Shown here in pieces: positions 34,765 to 44,308 of a stretch of DNA of 64,000 bases; the stretch's first letter is position 1, and every line of letters starts with the position of its first letter. Origin of the DNA: an uncultured Bacteroides sp. GTDB taxonomy: Bacteria; Bacteroidota; Bacteroidia; Bacteroidales; Bacteroidaceae. The stretch covers positions 21,764 to 85,763 of the forward strand of contig URDR01000001.1 in assembly GCA_900546645.1 (NCBI GenBank), given 5' to 3'. The notes under the pieces were generated by a model. It worked only from the letters and a program-made list of their open reading frames with translations. It made no database searches and had not been told where the DNA came from. The translations under genes were made by a program, and so were the position numbers.

Positions 34765-37407
34765 TTAGAATTCTTGTCCGATAATAAAGTGGAACTGACT
34801 TCCGCTGTACTGGGTAGAACCATTAATCTTGTCGAATCCATAAGCCCAGTCAATACCCATCATACCAATCATCGGGAGGAAGATGCGGACACCCACACCT
34901 GCCGAACGTTTCAGCTGGAAGGGGTTGAAGTCGGTTACTTCATTCCATGCATTACCAGCTTCCACGAAGCCCAGAGCATAGATACTGGTTGAGTTTTCCA
35001 GCATCAATGGGTAACGGAGTTCTGCACCTAAGCGGATGTAAGCATATCCTTCTTGTCCGTATGGAGTCAGGGCTCCGTTTTCATAACCACGCAGTGCGAT
35101 GGTTTCTGAAGCATAGCTGTATCCGGTCATACCGTCACCACCCATATAGAATGTTTCAAAGGGCGAGCGTTTATGTTTGTTGAAGTGTCCCAGAATACCA
35201 AACTCGGTACGTGTCATGATAACCGGACATTTCTTGATGTCCATCAAGGCTGTATAAGTTTTGGCTTTGAACTTCCACTTGTGGTATTCAATCCAGCGGT
35301 ACATGCTGGCAGCATCTTCATAATTGTCTTTTCCGTAAGTGGCAAAGTCTTTCTTGCTGAACAGTGAGTACGGAGGTGTAATCTGCACTGATGCCGAGAA
35401 TTCTGAACCATAACGCGGGAAAATCGGGTTATCGGTTGAGTTACGTGCCAGTGTCAAGTTCAAGCTCAAGTTGTTACAGTTGCCGGTACTCATGTACTGT
35501 CCGTTATTCAACTTGATGTATAAGTAGCTCCAGTCTTTCAGCATGAATCGCTGATAAGACAATTCAGCACTCAAGGTAAAGTAGTCATCGGGCCAGCGCA
35601 AGCGTTTACCCCATCCTACAGATACACCGAACATCTTGATAGACTTGTCAGGGTCATAATACGATTCGTAGTTGTTGTAATAGTTATTATAACCATGCAT
35701 TCCCAATCCGGTAATCATATTGTAGTAGTTGTTCATTACGGCTGAGTTATAATATTGGCTGCTGACGTCGGTCTGTACCGAGTAGAATGCCGAAACAGAG
35801 AACGAGTTCGGTCGTTTTCCTCCAAACCATGGGTCCATGAAAGATACGCTGTATGACTGGTAATAGCGTCCGTTGGTCTGTCCGCTGATGGTCAATGTCT
35901 GTCCGTCACCTTGCGGTAAGATACCCCGGTAGTTGTCATTCTTGCGGAACAGGTTTGCGAATGAGAAGTTGGTGAACTTCAAACTCAATTTACCGATGAC
36001 ACCGGTTTGTCCCCAACCGGCAGAGAACTCTACCTGGTCGTTCGCTTTTGATTCCAGTCCCCAGTTAATGTCTACGGTTCCGTCTTGTACATTCGGCTGT
36101 ACATCCGGTTGGATATTTTCCGGGTTAAAGTGTCCCATCTGAGCGATTTCTCGGTAAGAACGTTCCAGTGCCTCCTTGCTGAAGAGATCTCCCGGACGGG
36201 TACGGAGTTCGCGTCGTACGATGTTTTCATACAAGCGGTCGTTACCGTTGATGCGTACATGACTGATGCTTGCCTGCGGACCTTCAATGATACGCATTTC
36301 CAAGTCAATAGAGTCACCGTCAATATTTACCTCCACCGGGTTCAGCTGATAGAATACATATCCCCGGTTATAGTAATTGTTACCGATGGCATCCTCATCG
36401 GTAGAGATACGTTCATTCATTAACTTCTGATTATACACATCGCCTTTCTTCATGCGTAGCTGTTCAGAAAGCAAGTCGGAAGGATAGACTGTATTGCCCA
36501 CCCACGTAATGTCGCGGATATAATATTTCTGACCTTCGTAAATTTTCATGTAGACATCTACTGTTTTTTCATCGTAGGGTGAAACACTGTCTACTTCGAT
36601 TTGTGCATCACGGTATCCTAACTCATTGTATTTTTCAATGATTTTCTGCTTATCCTCCTCATAGCGTTCGTCAATGAACTTCTTGGCACGGAAAAGGTTA
36701 ACCAGTTTTCCTTTTTCGTTTGTCTTTTTCATGACGCGCTTTAATTTTTTGTCGCTTAAAACTTCATTGCCTTCGATGGTTATCTGATGAACTTTGACTT
36801 TAGCCTTCTTGTCAATGTTTACATCAACGAATACCTGGTCTTTATTGGCAGGGTCTTCCCGTTCAAGGATATTGATTTCTGCATTCTTGAACCCTTTTTC
36901 ATCAAAATGTTTCTTGATAAGGATTTTTGCGCGGTCTATCATGTTGGGAGTAACCTGCATACCTTTCTGGAAACTTAATTTTTCCTCCAAGTCTTTTCGC
37001 TCACTTTTCTTTACTCCATGGTAAATTACATCTGAAATACGCGGGCGGCGTTTCAATTCGATGGACAGGTAGATTTTGTTCCCTACAATCTTGTCGGCAA
37101 TGATTTTCACGTCAGAAAAAAGCCCATGCCGCCAATAGCGTTTTAAAGCACCGGTGATATCATCTCCGGGAATAGTTATAACTTGTCCGGCAGCAAGTCC
37201 GGAGATTCCAATCAAAACATAGTCTTCATAGCCCGGTATCTCATTGATTTTGATATCGGCTATTTCATATTTCTTGGGAGTTCCGTTATAAAGGATAGTA
37301 GGTTTGTAAATGGTGTCATTTAGGGCTCCCTGTGCTTGTGCCCGGGTTGACAATCCGGTCAAGAAGCAGGTTATGGTCAATAGGATAAGTGAAAGACGGT
37401 ATTGCAT
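34765..37407 (-). CDS. bamA: Outer-membrane protein assembly factor BamA
   Basis: 880 residues. Signal peptide to about residue 26. POTRA repeats fill about 40-420 (KIYLSIELKRRPRISDVIYHG; HQITIEGNEVLSDKKLKRVM; YYIRDITWVGNTVYPSDLLSEQL; ASISHVRINGNDRLYENIVRREL). The rest is the 16-strand barrel with the family motif GGDGMTGYS near 760 and a C-terminal Phe (FHFIIGQEF), the signal for outer-membrane insertion. It starts 14 bases after uppS. Operon: DUF6242 lipoprotein, uppS, bamA, ompH, ompH. Confidence 0.96.
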   Translation of the reverse strand: MQYRLSLILLTITCFLTGLSTRAQAQGALNDTIYKPTILYNGTPKKYEIADIKINEIPGYEDYVLIGISGLAAGQVITIPGDDITGALKRYWRHGLFSDVKIIADKIVGNKIYLSIELKRRPRISDVIYHGVKKSERKDLEEKLSFQKGMQVTPNMIDRAKILIKKHFDEKGFKNAEINILEREDPANKDQVFVDVNIDKKAKVKVHQITIEGNEVLSDKKLKRVMKKTNEKGKLVNLFRAKKFIDERYEEDKQKIIEKYNELGYRDAQIEVDSVSPYDEKTVDVYMKIYEGQKYYIRDITWVGNTVYPSDLLSEQLRMKKGDVYNQKLMNERISTDEDAIGNNYYNRGYVFYQLNPVEVNIDGDSIDLEMRIIEGPQASISHVRINGNDRLYENIVRRELRTRPGDLFSKEALERSYREIAQMGHFNPENIQPDVQPNVQDGTVDINWGLESKANDQVEFSAGWGQTGVIGKLSLKFTNFSFANLFRKNDNYRGILPQGDGQTLTISGQTNGRYYQSYSVSFMDPWFGGKRPNSFSVSAFYSVQTDVSSQYYNSAVMNNYYNMITGLGMHGYNNYYNNYESYYDPDKSIKMFGVSVGWGKRLRWPDDYFTLSAELSYQRFMLKDWSYLYIKLNNGQYMSTGNCNNLSLNLTLARNSTDNPIFPRYGSEFSASVQITPPYSLFSKKDFATYGKDNYEDAASMYRWIEYHKWKFKAKTYTALMDIKKCPVIMTRTEFGILGHFNKHKRSPFETFYMGGDGMTGYSYASETIALRGYENGALTPYGQEGYAYIRLGAELRYPLMLENSTSIYALGFVEAGNAWNEVTDFNPFQLKRSAGVGVRIFLPMIGMMGIDWAYGFDKINGSTQYSGSQFHFIIGQEF

Positions 37408-37421
37408 TTTTATATCTTAAC

Positions 37422-38156
37422 TTATATTTGTTCACTGGTTTTGCCGAATCGGCGTTCTCTTTTTTGGTAATCACAGATGGCTTTGTGAAATTCTTCTTCC
37501 TTAAAGTCGGGCCAGAAGGTGTCACAGAAATAAAGTTCAGAATAAGCACATTGCCAAAGCAGGTAGTTGCTTAAGCGAACCTCCCCTCCCGTGCGGATAA
37601 GTAAGTCTGGGTCAGGCATAAAGTTGGTGCTCAAGTGACTGCCTATGGTCTTGTCTGTAATGTCTTCTGCATGCAGTTTCCCGGAAACTACTTCATGAGC
37701 TATTTGTTTTACAGCTTCTGTTATTTCCCATTTAGATGAGTAACTCAGAGCTAAGGTAAGACACATGCCGGTGTTTCGGGAGGTGCGCTGAATACATAGG
37801 TTCAAGCGATCTAATACCTTTTCGGGTAATTTACTGGTGTCACCGATAATGCGGAAACTGATGTTGTTTTTCATAAAAGTTTCCTCTTCGATTGAATCCA
37901 TGAGTAGGTTCATCAGTGCAGCAACTTCATCTACAGGGCGATTCCAATTCTCGGTAGAGAATGTATAGAGTGTAAGATATTTCACTCCTATCCGTGCAGC
38001 TTCTTCTGCAATGACATGTACCGTTTCGGCACCCGCTTGATGCCCAAAGGTACGAATATGACCGCGTTGTTTAGCCCATCTGCCATTGCCATCCATGATG
38101 ATGGCAATGTGGGCGGGAATGCGGTTCTTGTCTATTGAGTCTATATTATGTTGCAT
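37422..38156 (-). CDS. uppS: Isoprenyl transferase (undecaprenyl diphosphate synthase)
   Basis: 244 residues. The cis-prenyltransferase signature is [14 protein letters not shown] with Asp22, then [23 protein letters not shown], and [30 protein letters not shown]. It makes the C55 carrier lipid for peptidoglycan and surface glycans. It sits 14 bases upstream of bamA. Confidence 0.96.
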   Translation of the reverse strand: MQHNIDSIDKNRIPAHIAIIMDGNGRWAKQRGHIRTFGHQAGAETVHVIAEEAARIGVKYLTLYTFSTENWNRPVDEVAALMNLLMDSIEEETFMKNNISFRIIGDTSKLPEKVLDRLNLCIQRTSRNTGMCLTLALSYSSKWEITEAVKQIAHEVVSGKLHAEDITDKTIGSHLSTNFMPDPDLLIRTGGEVRLSNYLLWQCAYSELYFCDTFWPDFKEEEFHKAICDYQKRERRFGKTSEQI

Positions 38157-38185
38157 GGTTTGTTATGTTTCAATAGAGTTATCTG

Positions 38186-39652
38186 TTACCATTTGGGGAG
38201 AAATCCTAAATGGTTGATGCGTCCGCGAGTTATTTTCCCATCTTTCCATACAATCCAGATAAAATGGTTTCCTTCGGAATTATCTGTGCAGCATGAGAAA
38301 CTGCCGTGCTGATTGGCATCATATCGTTCAGCAAAGTATGTGGGAAGATATTCTTTTTCTGAAGCTTTCTGCCAAGTGCGGCCATGATCAGACGAAACGT
38401 AGAACGTTTCAAAAGGTTTGACTTTTTGGTTACGTTTCTGACTTTCTCCGCCGAAAGCATACAGCTTCTTTCCGTAAGGAATCATAACGATATCTTTCAA
38501 GTTCGGGCAACCTGAACTTTGGTTTGCGTCGTATTGGCTCCATTGTTTGTCGGTTGATAAGCGGTGGAACACCAAGGCGCATGTGTCGGCTTCACTTCCT
38601 CGGTCATTATATGCCAATACGATGGTTTGTGTCAAGGAAGAGTTATAAGGCAATGTGTTAGTCGCAACAAAGAGAGGCTGCGAATTTGGAATGCTTAACT
38701 CTGAAGTCGGATCTGTATGATACTCTGTTCCTTTGACATATCCGTAGGCTCCGTTCTTCTTGATAAAAAGAACTTCAGCTAATTCTCCGGTTGTCTGTTT
38801 GATGTTGCCAGCACCAATTAATAGCTCTACCTCTTTCGCGTAAGGACCTTCAGATTGGTTGGGCGCATCTGAATTAAACCAAATGAGGCCAGATTGATTA
38901 TTGGTTGTTGTTGCTTTTAAGAAAATCCGGTCGTTGCTACTCCATAAAGTTGCCGATTGTGCATCCCATTTAGCATAGGAACTGATATTGGTGGTTTCCC
39001 ATCCGGAGGGCTGACCATTTACGATTTTGTTATAGAAGTAAGCCGGTTTTCCTTGGGCGTCTTCACCGAAAACAAATAATGTATTATGGGTAAAGATTGC
39101 TTTTTGCTTAATTACGTCCTTCCCAAATAGCATGTCATCGAAACTTTTCCATGAAATGGAATCTGGATCTTGGGTGTGACGGTTAATTTTAACTGTATAG
39201 GGTAGTCCTTTCTTGAGATCGTAAGTATAGACTCTAAATTTCAAGCTATGGTCGGTTGTGACGGTGAAATTGATAGAATCGGTATTCGTCCAAGTGGTAT
39301 CTTGTCCGTTCTTTTCATAAGCAATGATTTCGGTATCTGCAGTAATACTTGTCAATACTTTATCTAAGTGAACTCCCATGGGAAGAGAGTCTTTGTTTTC
39401 AATGGTGCGCGTTTGCTGGTTGATGGTAAATGGATATTTTGCACAGTTAATCGTATCAACGTATGCACTATCTTTCCCATTTTTGTCTTTCCCGATTCGG
39501 TCAATGTGTAATGTACCAAGTTTGAAGCTGGTTATGCTGGTTTCAGAACCATAATCAATCACAACCTCATCGTTGTCCAGACAAGATGTTACTATAGGAG
39601 TCACAGCGAAAAGTGCCGCTATTAGCGGTAAATACTTTATTTTCATTTGCAA
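38186..39652 (-). CDS. DUF6242-like lipoprotein with propeller-type C-terminus
   Basis: 488 residues. Lipobox VTSCLDND. An N-terminal domain (residues about 30-165, VVIDYGSETSITSFKLGTLHID) is of the type named DUF6242. The remainder has repeated blades (RIFLKATTTNNQSGLIWF; LYAFGGESQKRNQKVKPFETFYVSSDHGRTWQKAS) like kelch or BNR propellers. Its position directly before uppS-bamA is common in Bacteroides, so an envelope role is likely, but the function is unknown. ATG at 39652 or 39646. Confidence 0.75.
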   Translation of the reverse strand: MQMKIKYLPLIAALFAVTPIVTSCLDNDEVVIDYGSETSITSFKLGTLHIDRIGKDKNGKDSAYVDTINCAKYPFTINQQTRTIENKDSLPMGVHLDKVLTSITADTEIIAYEKNGQDTTWTNTDSINFTVTTDHSLKFRVYTYDLKKGLPYTVKINRHTQDPDSISWKSFDDMLFGKDVIKQKAIFTHNTLFVFGEDAQGKPAYFYNKIVNGQPSGWETTNISSYAKWDAQSATLWSSNDRIFLKATTTNNQSGLIWFNSDAPNQSEGPYAKEVELLIGAGNIKQTTGELAEVLFIKKNGAYGYVKGTEYHTDPTSELSIPNSQPLFVATNTLPYNSSLTQTIVLAYNDRGSEADTCALVFHRLSTDKQWSQYDANQSSGCPNLKDIVMIPYGKKLYAFGGESQKRNQKVKPFETFYVSSDHGRTWQKASEKEYLPTYFAERYDANQHGSFSCCTDNSEGNHFIWIVWKDGKITRGRINHLGFLPKW

Positions 39653-39675
39653 ATGAGTTCTTTTGTTACAAGTTG

Positions 39676-39683
39676 CAAAAGTA
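39676..39683 (-). promoter_or_regulatory. -7 box for the DUF6242-uppS-bamA operon
   Basis: The minus strand reads TACTTTTG, a full TAnnTTTG match, 23 bases before the lipoprotein start. Confidence 0.5.
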
Positions 39684-39822
39684 GAAAGTTTTTTGTCGAA
39701 TCTGTACTTTTAAGGGAAGTTTTATATAAAATTATGGATAAACCTTGTTTTTTTATTTGCCAGTCAAGACTTTCTATTGCTTTTCGGACATAATAATTGT
39801 GACGTAAGAGTTTGGTTATGTG

Positions 39823-39881
39823 GTTACCGCTTGACCTCAGACAAGGCTTTTCGGGCAAAGTAGGAGCCCAAGCGGTATAAC
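39823..39881. other. Branched hairpin candidate next to the ribD stop
   Basis: GTTACCGCTTG (39823-39833) pairs with CAAGCGGTATAAC (39869-39881) apart from a two-base bulge, and GGCT/AGCC (39845-39848, 39865-39868) forms an inner stem. It starts four bases after the ribD stop. There is no T run on either side, so it is not a plain terminator. Confidence 0.45.
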
Positions 39882-39885
39882 TTAA

Positions 39886-40950
39886 CTATAGTTTGTCAGA
39901 ACTGTCAGATTCTTTTTTGTGTATGACGTGTGTAATCGTTGCGCCGTCAAAAAGAGACTGGGATTTTACATGTCCGGAAGGGATACGAGGTGCTTCTACT
40001 CCATGGTATAACGGTGTCTGCGCTTGTTCTATATAAGCTTCATCCCATAAATCACTGTTGATAAACGACTGAAGAAGTTGGGCACCGCCTTCTACTAACA
40101 GCGACTGGATTTTGCGTTGGTGGAGTTCTGCCAGAATCAGAGGCAAGATGTTTTGATTGAAATCCAGCGTAATATAAGTTCGGTTTTCAGAAGACGGATG
40201 TTCCTTTTCCGTGAATATAAGCGTAGGAGTTTGCCCGTCAAACAGGTGTAAGCTTAAAGGAAGAGTTAGATTACGGTCAATAACCAGCCGGAGTGGGTTG
40301 TCTCCATACCAATGACGTACGGTCAGTGACGGATTATCAAGTAGGGCAGTTTTTCTTCCCACTAGGATAGCCTTATGTTCGGCACGCAGTTTGTGTACGT
40401 GCAGCGAGGTCAGTGGGGTGGAAAGTATAACCGGAGAGCCCGTAGAACGGATTATATCTAGGTATCCATCGGCCGACTGTGCCCATTTTAAGGTGATATA
40501 GGGGCGTTGCTGTAAGTTGAATGTAACGAAGCGGCGGATAAGGGCTTTGCATTCGTCTTCTAAGATTCCGACAGTTACTTCAATTCCGGCTTCGCGTAGC
40601 TTCTTTATACCTCTTCCTGAAACTTGAGGGAACGGATCGATGCAGCCTATAACAACTCGGTGAATGCCTTTGCTGATGATAAGATCGGCGCATGGAGGGG
40701 TTTTCCCGTAGTGAGAACAAGGTTCGAGGCTTACATAGATCGTTGATTCGGGAAGCAGACTTTCATCTTTGACGGAGCGGATGGCATTCACTTCGGCATG
40801 CCCCTCTCCGCACCGCACATGATAACCTTCCCCAATAATGCGGTCTTGATATACAATTACGGCTCCCACCATAGGATTGGGAGCTGCATTTATTAAGCCG
40901 TTGGCTGCCAGTTGTAGGCAACGCTGCATATATTTTTCATCATTTGTCAT
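39886..40950 (-). CDS. ribD: Bifunctional riboflavin deaminase-reductase
   Basis: 354 residues. The deaminase half has the zinc site His51 and Glu53 (GHAEVNAIRS) with Cys78 and Cys87 (LEPCSHYGKTPPC). The reductase half begins near residue 150 (RPYITLKWAQSADGYL) and has SLLVEGGAQLLQSFI. It performs the second and third steps of riboflavin synthesis. It is divergent from prmC with 37 bases between the two start codons. Confidence 0.95.
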   Translation of the reverse strand: MTNDEKYMQRCLQLAANGLINAAPNPMVGAVIVYQDRIIGEGYHVRCGEGHAEVNAIRSVKDESLLPESTIYVSLEPCSHYGKTPPCADLIISKGIHRVVIGCIDPFPQVSGRGIKKLREAGIEVTVGILEDECKALIRRFVTFNLQQRPYITLKWAQSADGYLDIIRSTGSPVILSTPLTSLHVHKLRAEHKAILVGRKTALLDNPSLTVRHWYGDNPLRLVIDRNLTLPLSLHLFDGQTPTLIFTEKEHPSSENRTYITLDFNQNILPLILAELHQRKIQSLLVEGGAQLLQSFINSDLWDEAYIEQAQTPLYHGVEAPRIPSGHVKSQSLFDGATITHVIHKKESDSSDKL

Positions 40951-40972
40951 ACGCGTTGTTGGTTTTTATCGT

Positions 40973-40980
40973 TACATTTG
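40973..40980 (+). promoter_or_regulatory. -7 box immediately before prmC
   Basis: TACATTTG, a full TAnnTTTG match, with only seven bases between its last G and the prmC ATG. Transcription would be expected to start at or within a base or two of the ATG. Confidence 0.55.
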
Positions 40981-40987
40981 TAAACTT

Positions 40988-41833
40988 ATGAATCCTCTTT
41001 ATTATCATATTAAACAGCGGCTCTTGTCTTCGGCTTATGAAGAAGGTGAAGCTGCATCGCTTGCCAAATGGATTTTGGCAGAAGTATTTGACTTTTCAAT
41101 GTTAGAGCTTTATACAGGCAAAGATACAAATTTTCCACAGGAATGCAGGGAACGGTTAGACAATATTCTGACTCGCTTGGAGCGATTTGAACCGATACAA
41201 TATATAATAGGTGAAGTTCAATTCTGCGGATTGGATTTTAAAGTAACCCCGGCAGTTCTGATTCCTCGTCCGGAGACAGCCGAGTTGGTTGAGTGGATTG
41301 CGGGTGATTGTTCTTGCCGTCCGGGTGTGCGTGTGCTTGATATAGGTACAGGTAGTGGTTGCATTGCAGTTTCGCTGGCTTCTCGGCTGGAAGAAGCTAA
41401 GGTTACAGCATGGGATATATCTCCGCAGGCTTTATCGGTGGCACGCCAAAATGCTCAAGTCAACCGGGTAGCAGTTGATTTCTGTGAGGTAGATGTCTTG
41501 CAAGATGACCTGCCAGAGTTGACGGTTGATGTACTGGTGAGTAATCCTCCTTATATTGCTGAGCGGGAACGAGTGGATATGGAACGTAACGTACTTGACT
41601 ATGAACCTGAGTTGGCTTTGTTTGTTCCCGATGATGACCCGTTACTGTTTTACCGCCGTATAGCTCATGTCGGGAAAAAGGTCCTGGTATCAGGAGGGAA
41701 TTTATATTTCGAAATAAACCGGGCTTATGGGAAAGAAACAGTTGATTTATTAGAAAGTCTGGGTTATCACTCTGTGGAATTACGGAAAGACTTGTTGGGC
41801 AATAACCGGATGATTAAAGCGATAAAACCATGA
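40988..41833 (+). CDS. prmC: Release factor glutamine methyltransferase
   Basis: 281 residues from the ATG at 40988 (MNPLYYHIKQRLLSS). A longer frame runs back through ribD and is rejected. Motifs: LIPRPETAELVEW near residue 91, SAM loop VLDIGTGSGCIAVSLA at 117-130 and NPPY at 186-189, which binds the Gln side chain. It methylates the GGQ motif of RF1 and RF2. Its stop overlaps the recX start (ATGA at 41830). Confidence 0.95.
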   Translation: MNPLYYHIKQRLLSSAYEEGEAASLAKWILAEVFDFSMLELYTGKDTNFPQECRERLDNILTRLERFEPIQYIIGEVQFCGLDFKVTPAVLIPRPETAELVEWIAGDCSCRPGVRVLDIGTGSGCIAVSLASRLEEAKVTAWDISPQALSVARQNAQVNRVAVDFCEVDVLQDDLPELTVDVLVSNPPYIAERERVDMERNVLDYEPELALFVPDDDPLLFYRRIAHVGKKVLVSGGNLYFEINRAYGKETVDLLESLGYHSVELRKDLLGNNRMIKAIKP

Positions 41834-42309
41834 AAAATTATACGGAAAAAGAATTGAAGTTAAAGGCTGAAACTTATTGCTCGTCAGCCGAACGTTGCCC
41901 GGTTGAGGTGGAAGAAAAACTGAAACAATGGGGGGCAGAGGCAGAGGTGGCAGAGCAGATTTTAGCTTCTTTGTTTAAAGATCGCTATCTTGATACGGCG
42001 CGCTATTGTTGCTTTTTTGTTAGAGACAAGTATCGTTTCAATCAATGGGGGCGGATGAAGATAGCCCAAGCTCTCCGGATGAAGCGGCTACCGGTCAAAG
42101 ATATCGAGGTAGGATTAGGGGAAATCGACGAAGATGAGTATGCTGGGATATTGAAAAAAATGCTGCATCAAAAGATGCGTAGTATAAAAGCAAAGACACC
42201 TTATGAACAAAGTGTGAAGTTGATACGCTTTGCCGTGGGCAGAGGATTTACCATGGATGAGGTGTTGCGCTATGTGAAGCAGGTAGAAGCAGATGGATAT
42301 CTGGATTGA
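41830..42309 (+). CDS. recX: RecX family regulator of RecA
   Basis: 159 residues, all-helical. The N-terminal half KAETYCSSAERCPVEVEEKLKQWG and DRYLDTARYCCFFVRDKYRFNQWGRMKIAQALRMKRL match the RecX three-helix repeats. RecX modulates RecA filaments. It overlaps prmC by four bases and comF by 17, so the three genes are co-translated. Confidence 0.85.
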   Translation: MKNYTEKELKLKAETYCSSAERCPVEVEEKLKQWGAEAEVAEQILASLFKDRYLDTARYCCFFVRDKYRFNQWGRMKIAQALRMKRLPVKDIEVGLGEIDEDEYAGILKKMLHQKMRSIKAKTPYEQSVKLIRFAVGRGFTMDEVLRYVKQVEADGYLD

Positions 42310-42994
42310 TTTAAAAGAATTTTTCTTTCCCCGCTGGTGCTTGGTCTGTGGAAGGAAACTGTTACGTGAAGAGCATGCTGCCTGTATTTCTTGTATGGGA
42401 GGGTTGCCCAGAACTGGTTTGATGAATACGCCGGGAAACGAAATGGAGCGGCTGTTTTGGGGGTTAGTACCTTTAGAAAGAGCATCCTCTTTATTTTTAT
42501 ATACAAAAGGAGGGGCAGTGGCGCAATTGTTATATGCCATGAAGTATCATGGACGCCGTTTGCTGTGTTGCCAAATGGGAGAACTGATTGTGTCAGAGAT
42601 AGGGGCATCGGGCTTTTTTGATGGGATTGATTTCCTGATTCCGGTTCCTTTACACAAGTCTCGCCTAAGGAAGCGAGGGTATAATCAATGCGACTGGCTG
42701 GCACGGGGAATATCCTCGAAACCCCATATTCCTATCTGTACAACGGCACTTCGTAGAGAGAGGAACAATCAAACTCAGACTCATTTTTCGAGTTATGAAC
42801 GGTGGGAAAATACCATATCGCTCTTTCGTTTAACACCGGAGGCCGCTCGGCTTGAAGGAAAGCATGTTTTGTTGATTGATGACGTATTGACTACGGGCGC
42901 CACCCTTGTGGCATGTGCCACAGTTTTATCTAAAGTAAAGGGCTTGCGTATCAGTGTGCTGACATTGGCTTGGGCAAAATATAATGCGATATAG
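42293..42994 (+). CDS. comF: ComF family phosphoribosyltransferase-like protein
   Basis: 233 residues. An N-terminal zinc site C-x2-C ... C-x2-C (WCLVCGRKLL, ACISCMGGLP) and the C-terminal PRPP loop HVLLIDDVLTTGATL are the two marks of the ComF family. YNQCDWLARG precedes it. The family acts in DNA uptake in competent bacteria; its role in Bacteroidetes is unsettled. Its start lies within recX. Confidence 0.88.
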   Translation: MDIWIDLKEFFFPRWCLVCGRKLLREEHAACISCMGGLPRTGLMNTPGNEMERLFWGLVPLERASSLFLYTKGGAVAQLLYAMKYHGRRLLCCQMGELIVSEIGASGFFDGIDFLIPVPLHKSRLRKRGYNQCDWLARGISSKPHIPICTTALRRERNNQTQTHFSSYERWENTISLFRLTPEAARLEGKHVLLIDDVLTTGATLVACATVLSKVKGLRISVLTLAWAKYNAI

Positions 42995-43042
42995 AAAAAA
43001 CACAGCAAATATCATGGTTTTAGTAAATTTAATACCGGTAAA

Positions 43043-43074
43043 TTTCTTAATCCCGTCAGATTTCCATAATTTTG
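43043..43074 (+). promoter_or_regulatory. Promoter of pyrE
   Basis: TTTC (43043-43046), a 20-base gap, then TAATTTTG (43067-43074), a full -7 match with near-consensus -33. 32 bases lie between it and the pyrE ATG. Confidence 0.65.
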
Positions 43075-43106
43075 CAGAAACATTTATCAGATATTAAAGT
43101 TAAGTT

Positions 43107-43742
43107 ATGAAAGCATTGGAAAGATTATTTGCAGAAAAGTTGCTGAAAGTTAAGGCAGTTAAGATTCAGCCGGCCAACCCTTTTACATGGGCTTCAGGTT
43201 GGAAATCTCCTATTTATTGTGATAACCGTAAAACGTTGTCATACCCTGCACTTCGTAACTTTGTGAAGTTGGAAATTTGTCGTGTAATTTTTGAGAAGTT
43301 CGGTGAAGTGGATGCGATTGCCGGAGTGGCTACGGGTGCGATTGCCCAAGGCGCTTTGGTGGCAGAAGAACTGAATCTTCCTTTTGTATATGTTCGTTCA
43401 AGTCCGAAAGATCACGGATTGGAAAACTTGATTGAAGGTGAACTCCGTCCGGGTATGAAAGTAGTGGTTGTAGAAGACCTGATTTCAACTGGTGGAAGCA
43501 GTTTGAAAGCTGTTGAAGCCATCCGTCGTGATGGTTGCGAGGTAATCGGTATGATTGCGTCGTTTACTTATGGATTTGACGTTTCGGCTGAAGCATTTAA
43601 AAACGCAAAAGTAGAGTTGGTTACTTTAACTAACTATAATGCGGTTTTGGAAGTTGCCTTGAAAACAGATTATATTAACGAAGAAGATATTCCAGTTTTG
43701 CAGGCTTGGAGAGAAGACCCTGCTCATTGGACCGGCAAATAA
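43107..43742 (+). CDS. pyrE: Orotate phosphoribosyltransferase
   Basis: 211 residues. The PRPP loop is VVVVEDLISTGGSSL, and FTWASGWKSPIYCDNR at residues 26-41 and ATGAIAQGALVAEEL are orotate-site features. It converts orotate to OMP in pyrimidine synthesis. The spacer after it contains an 11-bp inverted repeat. Confidence 0.95.
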   Translation: MKALERLFAEKLLKVKAVKIQPANPFTWASGWKSPIYCDNRKTLSYPALRNFVKLEICRVIFEKFGEVDAIAGVATGAIAQGALVAEELNLPFVYVRSSPKDHGLENLIEGELRPGMKVVVVEDLISTGGSSLKAVEAIRRDGCEVIGMIASFTYGFDVSAEAFKNAKVELVTLTNYNAVLEVALKTDYINEEDIPVLQAWREDPAHWTGK

Positions 43743-43768
43743 TTACTGATTGAAATTTGTCTTTGCAT

Positions 43769-43836
43769 TTTAGGCACAGGTTACACGAGGCATTGGGCTG
43801 AAAAGCTTTTTGCAAGTCGTGAAATCTGTGCCTAAA
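43769..43836. repeat. Inverted repeat after pyrE
   Basis: TTTAGGCACAG (43769-43779) pairs perfectly with CTGTGCCTAAA (43826-43836), leaving a 46-base loop that holds an AAAAGCTTTTT palindrome. No T run follows, so a terminator role is doubtful. Confidence 0.45.
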
Positions 43837-43863
43837 GCTTATTAATACGAAAAGAATACCAAC

Positions 43864-44292
43864 ATGGCAGTACAATTTGAAAGTAGCATAAAGCATGTTC
43901 CTTATAGTCAGGAACGGGTATACAATAAACTCTCTGATTTAAATAATCTGGAGTCAGTGCGTGAACGTCTGGATTTATTGAAAGATAAGTTAGACGGAAA
44001 ACTGGAAGATATGAACTTTGATACAGATTCGCTCACCTTAAAGGTGCAGGGGATAAGTCTGACGCTTCGTATTGTGGAACGTGAACCGATGAAATGTATC
44101 AAGTTTGAAGGTGATAAGAGCCCCATTCCGTTGAATCTTTGGATTCAGATTTTGCCGGTTACCGACGAGGCGGCAAAGATGAAAGTTACAATCCGGGCTG
44201 AAGTAAATATGTTTATGAAAGCGATGGTGTCGAAACCTTTGCAGGAGGGAGTGGAAAAATTGGCAGATATGCTAGCAGTAATACCTTATTAA
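43864..44292 (+). CDS. SRPBCC family protein
   Basis: 142 residues. VQFESSIKHVPYSQERVYNKLSDLNNLESV is the first strand and helix of the SRPBCC (START-like) fold, and LTLKVQGISLTLRIVEREPMKCIKFEGD the middle sheet. The fold makes a deep pocket for hydrophobic ligands; the ligand here is unknown. It is 17 bases upstream of argH and on the same strand, so co-transcription is likely. Confidence 0.75.
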   Translation: MAVQFESSIKHVPYSQERVYNKLSDLNNLESVRERLDLLKDKLDGKLEDMNFDTDSLTLKVQGISLTLRIVEREPMKCIKFEGDKSPIPLNLWIQILPVTDEAAKMKVTIRAEVNMFMKAMVSKPLQEGVEKLADMLAVIPY

Positions 44293-44308
44293 ATAATAAA
44301 GAACAGAT

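Noticed and set aside
39643..39858. 71-codon minus-strand frame between ribD and the DUF6242 gene
   Set aside because: It covers the promoter of the DUF6242 operon and overlaps its start; no family likeness.
39653..40950. FMN riboswitch near ribD
   Set aside because: No RFN-like conserved blocks are seen before the ribD start; the hairpin at 39823 is after its stop.
40877..40987. N-terminal extension of prmC
   Set aside because: It lies antisense within ribD and upstream of the -7 box at 40973.
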